DNA of 10,381 bases. It comes from CBFIJI01 sp965662885 (GTDB taxonomy: Bacteria; Bacteroidota; Bacteroidia; Flavobacteriales; Flavobacteriaceae). The position numbers were made by a program, and so were the translations under genes. A model generated the notes under the pieces. It ran no database searches and was not told the DNA's origin. It saw nothing but the letters and a program-made list of their open reading frames with translations. Where the stretch lies: positions 1 through 10,381 of the forward strand of contig CBFIJI010000075.1 of assembly GCA_965662885.1 (NCBI GenBank), in the 5' to 3' direction. Positions 7,771-10,381 of the stretch are shown in pieces (the stretch's first letter is position 1; every line of letters starts with the position of its first letter).

Positions 7771-7778
7771 TATATTTG
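7771..7778 (+). promoter_or_regulatory. Candidate sigma-A -7 box for gyrB
   Basis: TATATTTG matches TAnnTTTG exactly and ends 36 bases before the gyrB ATG. It lies downstream of the asnB terminator, so gyrB needs a promoter here. No clear -33 TTTG is present; TTTA at 7742-7745 is the nearest approximation but sits rather far upstream. Confidence 0.5.
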
Positions 7779-7814
7779 TTAGTCCTATATAATTGACTTC
7801 AATTTACATAATTT

Positions 7815-9755
7815 ATGAGCGAAGAAAATTCAAAAAAACAATACTCTGCGGATAGTATTCAAGCCCTTGAGGGCATGGAACATGTCCGAATGCGACCCTC
7901 CATGTACATTGGTGATGTTGGGACTCGCGGATTACACCACCTTGTTTATGAGGTTGTTGATAATTCAATCGATGAAGCACTTGGCGGATACTGTGATGAA
8001 ATCAGTGTTACGATTAATAAAGATAATTCGATAACCACCGAAGACAACGGTCGTGGTATTCCTGTTGGAATTCACAAAAAAGAGGGAGTCTCCGCTTTGG
8101 AGGTCGTGATGACCAAAATTGGTGCTGGTGGTAAATTTGATAAAGACTCCTATAAAGTTTCTGGTGGTCTTCACGGAGTAGGGGTTTCTTGTGTGAATGC
8201 CCTTTCAGAACTTTTGACCGCTACGGTGTATGTTGATGGTAAAATTTGGGAACAACAGTACCGAAGAGGAAAACCCGTTGCCGCAGTAAAAGAAATTGGT
8301 GTTACCGACAAGCGAGGAACAACAGTTACTTTCCTACCAGATGTTGAAATATTTTCCCAAAGTATTGAATATAACTACGAAACATTAGCTTCAAGAATGC
8401 GGGAACTTTCCTTTCTAAATAAGGGTATAAAGATTACGTTGACTGATTTAAGGGAAGTTGATGAAGAAGGGAATCCCTTATCTGAAACTTTTTTCTCAGA
8501 AGAGGGACTAAAAGAATTTATTCGATTTTTAGATGCGACCCGAGAAGCTATCATTGGCGATGTTATTTCAATGGAGGGAGAAAAAAATGGTATCCCTGTA
8601 GAAGTTGCCATGATTTACAATACTTCATTTTCTGAAAACTTACATTCATATGTAAATAATATTAACACCCATGAAGGGGGAACTCATTTAGCTGGTTTTC
8701 GAAGAGGACTGACCTCAACACTTAAAAAATATGCGGATGCTTCTGGATTGTTGGATAAGTTGAAATTTGATATTGCTGGAGATGACTTTCGTGAAGGTTT
8801 AACAGCAATTATTTCTGTTAAGGTGGGCGAGCCTCAATTTGAGGGTCAAACAAAAACAAAACTAGGTAACCGCGAGGTCACTTCTGCCGTTTCTCAAGCG
8901 GTTTCTGAAATGCTAGAAAGTTATTTAGAAGAACACCCTAACGATGCAAAAATAATCGTTCAAAAAGTGATTTTAGCTGCCCAAGCACGTCATGCTGCTC
9001 GAAAAGCAAGAGAACTTGTTCAACGAAAAACGGTGATGACTGGAGGGGGACTCCCTGGAAAGCTCTCTGACTGTTCCGAACAAGATCCCGCTTTATGTGA
9101 AGTTTTCTTGGTTGAGGGAGATTCTGCAGGAGGAACAGCTAAACAAGGTAGAGATCGAAAATTTCAAGCAATTTTACCTTTACGTGGGAAAATCCTTAAT
9201 GTGGAAAAAGCCATGCAGCATAAGGTTTTTGAAAATGAAGAAATTAGAAACATCTATACGGCCCTTGGGGTCACTGTTGGAACTGAGGAAGATTCCAAAG
9301 CGCTTAATCTAGAAAAATTACGCTACCACAAAGTGGTCATTATGTGTGATGCCGATGTTGATGGAAGTCACATTTCCACCCTTATATTAACGTTCTTTTT
9401 CCGCTATATGCGCGAGTTAATTGAATCTGGCTATGTTTATATTGCTACTCCACCATTGTATTTGGTAAAAAAAGGAGCAAAAAAGGAATACGCTTGGAAT
9501 GACGATCAACGGGATGTATTTATAAAAGATTTTGGTTCTGGTACTAATGTTCAACGTTACAAGGGACTTGGGGAAATGAATGCTACTCAATTATGGGAAA
9601 CTACCATGAACCCTGAAGAACGAACTTTGAGAAGGGTAACCATTGACAATGGAGGTGAAGCGGATCGTATCTTTTCCATGCTTATGGGAGATGAAGTACC
9701 CCCACGAAGAGAATTTATTGAAAAAAATGCAGTTTACGCAAAAATTGACGCCTAG
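7815..9755 (+). CDS. gyrB: DNA gyrase subunit B
   Basis: This is the ATPase subunit of gyrase, which with GyrA introduces negative supercoils. Its 646 residues match the short GyrB form and lack the roughly 170-residue Toprim insert of E. coli. The GHKL ATPase domain shows YEVVDNSIDEA (Glu46 general base, Asn50 Mg ligand), DNGRGIP (Asp77) and GGLHGVG (117-123). The transducer domain has GQTKTKLG with the ATP-contacting QTK lysine at 347. The Toprim domain has LVEGDSAGG (Glu434), LPLRGKILN and MCDADVDGSHI (Asp512, Asp514, Asp516). The C-terminal tail has QRYKGLGEMN and ends REFIEKNAVYAKIDA. GyrB is preferred over ParE because of the close match of the ATPase and Toprim segments and the tail to bacterial GyrB. 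One oddity is Val140 at the position of E. coli Arg136. The ATG at 7815 leaves a normal short leader before the conserved ALEGMEHVRMRPSMYIG. Confidence 0.97.
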   Translation: MSEENSKKQYSADSIQALEGMEHVRMRPSMYIGDVGTRGLHHLVYEVVDNSIDEALGGYCDEISVTINKDNSITTEDNGRGIPVGIHKKEGVSALEVVMTKIGAGGKFDKDSYKVSGGLHGVGVSCVNALSELLTATVYVDGKIWEQQYRRGKPVAAVKEIGVTDKRGTTVTFLPDVEIFSQSIEYNYETLASRMRELSFLNKGIKITLTDLREVDEEGNPLSETFFSEEGLKEFIRFLDATREAIIGDVISMEGEKNGIPVEVAMIYNTSFSENLHSYVNNINTHEGGTHLAGFRRGLTSTLKKYADASGLLDKLKFDIAGDDFREGLTAIISVKVGEPQFEGQTKTKLGNREVTSAVSQAVSEMLESYLEEHPNDAKIIVQKVILAAQARHAARKARELVQRKTVMTGGGLPGKLSDCSEQDPALCEVFLVEGDSAGGTAKQGRDRKFQAILPLRGKILNVEKAMQHKVFENEEIRNIYTALGVTVGTEEDSKALNLEKLRYHKVVIMCDADVDGSHISTLILTFFFRYMRELIESGYVYIATPPLYLVKKGAKKEYAWNDDQRDVFIKDFGSGTNVQRYKGLGEMNATQLWETTMNPEERTLRRVTIDNGGEADRIFSMLMGDEVPPRREFIEKNAVYAKIDA

Positions 9756-9782
9756 TACAAAGGATAATAAAATGCTATCTTT

Positions 9783-9790
9783 TATTTTTG
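9783..9790 (+). promoter_or_regulatory. Candidate sigma-A -7 box for mdh
   Basis: TATTTTTG, identical to the octamer upstream of asnB, ends 25 bases before the mdh ATG in the 60-base gap after gyrB. No terminator hairpin is visible between gyrB and mdh, so mdh may be expressed both from this site and by read-through from gyrB. Confidence 0.4.
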
Positions 9791-9815
9791 CTTACGAATC
9801 AAATTTATTTAAACT

Positions 9816-10381
9816 ATGAAAGTTACAATTGTTGGGGCAGGGAATGTAGGTGCCTCATGTGCAGAATATATTGCCATTAAATCCATTGCCAGCGAAGTGG
9901 TACTTTTGGATATAAAAGAAGGCTTTGCAGAAGGAAAAGCCTTAGATTTAATGCAAACCGCAACTACCCTTGGTTTTAATACAAGAATTACAGGGGTTAC
10001 TAGTGATTATAGTGCCACCGCCGAAAGTGATGTTGTCGTGATTACTTCTGGAATACCTAGAAAACCTGGAATGACCCGAGAAGAATTGATTGGTATAAAT
10101 GCTGGAATTGTTCAGTCGGTTGCAAAAAGTATCCTTGAATTTTCTCCCAACTCCATTTTTGTTGTGGTTTCCAATCCAATGGATACCATGACCTATCTTG
10201 CTTTAAAAGCGACAGGTTTACCGAAAAATAGAATCATTGGAATGGGAGGTGCATTGGACAGTTCTCGATTTAAAACCTATCTTTCTTTAGCACTAAATAA
10301 ACCAGCGAACGATATTCAAGGAATGGTTATTGGTGGTCATGGCGATACTACAATGATTCCATTGACACGATTGGCAAGTTA
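9816..10381 (+). CDS. mdh: Malate dehydrogenase (LDH-like type), 3'-truncated
   Basis: The frame starts at ATG 9816 and runs off the right edge after 188 full codons; the family is usually about 310 residues, so roughly 60% is present. The enzyme interconverts malate and oxaloacetate with NAD in the TCA cycle. The N-terminal Rossmann fold has GAGNVG (7-12) and Asp32, at the end of the second strand, which favours NAD over NADP. The mobile-loop segment RKPGMTR (82-88) carries the Arg (equivalent to E. coli Arg81) that selects malate over lactate. Substrate- and cofactor-binding SNP (Asn120), the LDSSR motif (Asp148, Arg151) and GGHGDTTMIP with catalytic His175 are all intact. The Arg at 82 rules out lactate dehydrogenase, and the fold layout matches the bacterial LDH-like MDH group. 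It lies 60 bases after gyrB on the same strand. Confidence 0.95.
   Translation, partial: MKVTIVGAGNVGASCAEYIAIKSIASEVVLLDIKEGFAEGKALDLMQTATTLGFNTRITGVTSDYSATAESDVVVITSGIPRKPGMTREELIGINAGIVQSVAKSILEFSPNSIFVVVSNPMDTMTYLALKATGLPKNRIIGMGGALDSSRFKTYLSLALNKPANDIQGMVIGGHGDTTMIPLTRLAS

Noticed and set aside
7965..8611. Minus-strand open frames inside gyrB (7965-8174, 8375-8611)
   Set aside because: They are fully antisense to conserved GyrB coding sequence and have no plausible start region or motifs.
7417..9312. Small plus-strand frames inside asnB (7417-7620) and gyrB (9097-9312), and likewise 2028-2228 inside the TPR gene
   Set aside because: They are alternative frames of well-supported genes with no recognisable protein features.
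9756..9815. Small gene or RNA between gyrB and mdh
   Set aside because: The gap is only 60 bases and AT-rich, with no hairpin; only a promoter-like octamer is supported.

Overview
This window looks like ordinary chromosomal DNA from a member of the Bacteroidota, most likely a Flavobacteriaceae species. It is AT-rich, and gene starts sit behind A/T-rich leaders with no clear Shine-Dalgarno sequence. Every intergenic gap holds an octamer matching the Bacteroidota sigma-A -7 box TAnnTTTG. The protein set also fits this group: a large periplasmic-type TPR protein paired with a plugless outer-membrane barrel, a lipoprotein amidohydrolase, AsnB, a short GyrB without the enterobacterial insert, and an LDH-like malate dehydrogenase. 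All genes read left to right. I see no tRNA, rRNA, IS element, CRISPR array, phage gene or attachment site.

Layout. Bases 1-2344 hold the 3' part of a long TPR protein whose start lies outside the window. Its stop overlaps the start of an outer-membrane beta-barrel protein (2334-4055), so the two form a tightly coupled pair that probably works together in the envelope. After a 77-base gap comes an Amidohydro_3/YtcJ-type metal-dependent hydrolase with a lipoprotein signal (4133-5809). A 169-base AT-rich gap follows, holding a 13-base direct repeat at 21-base phasing, an inverted repeat and a -7 box. It leads into glutamine-hydrolysing asparagine synthetase asnB (5979-7646). A perfect 14-bp stem terminator (7665-7700) ends that transcript. 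Then come a gyrB promoter region, gyrB (7815-9755), a 60-base gap with another -7 box, and the first 188 codons of mdh (9816 to the right edge).

How the genes relate. The right half is housekeeping: asparagine synthesis, DNA supercoiling and the TCA cycle. These genes appear to be transcribed separately or semi-separately, each with its own promoter candidate. The left half concerns the cell envelope. The part least explained by known biology is the TPR/barrel pair. The other points worth checking are the repeat structure upstream of asnB and a Val in GyrB where E. coli has the coumarin-contacting Arg136. No gene stands out as horizontally acquired, and I found no obvious new defence or mobile system.
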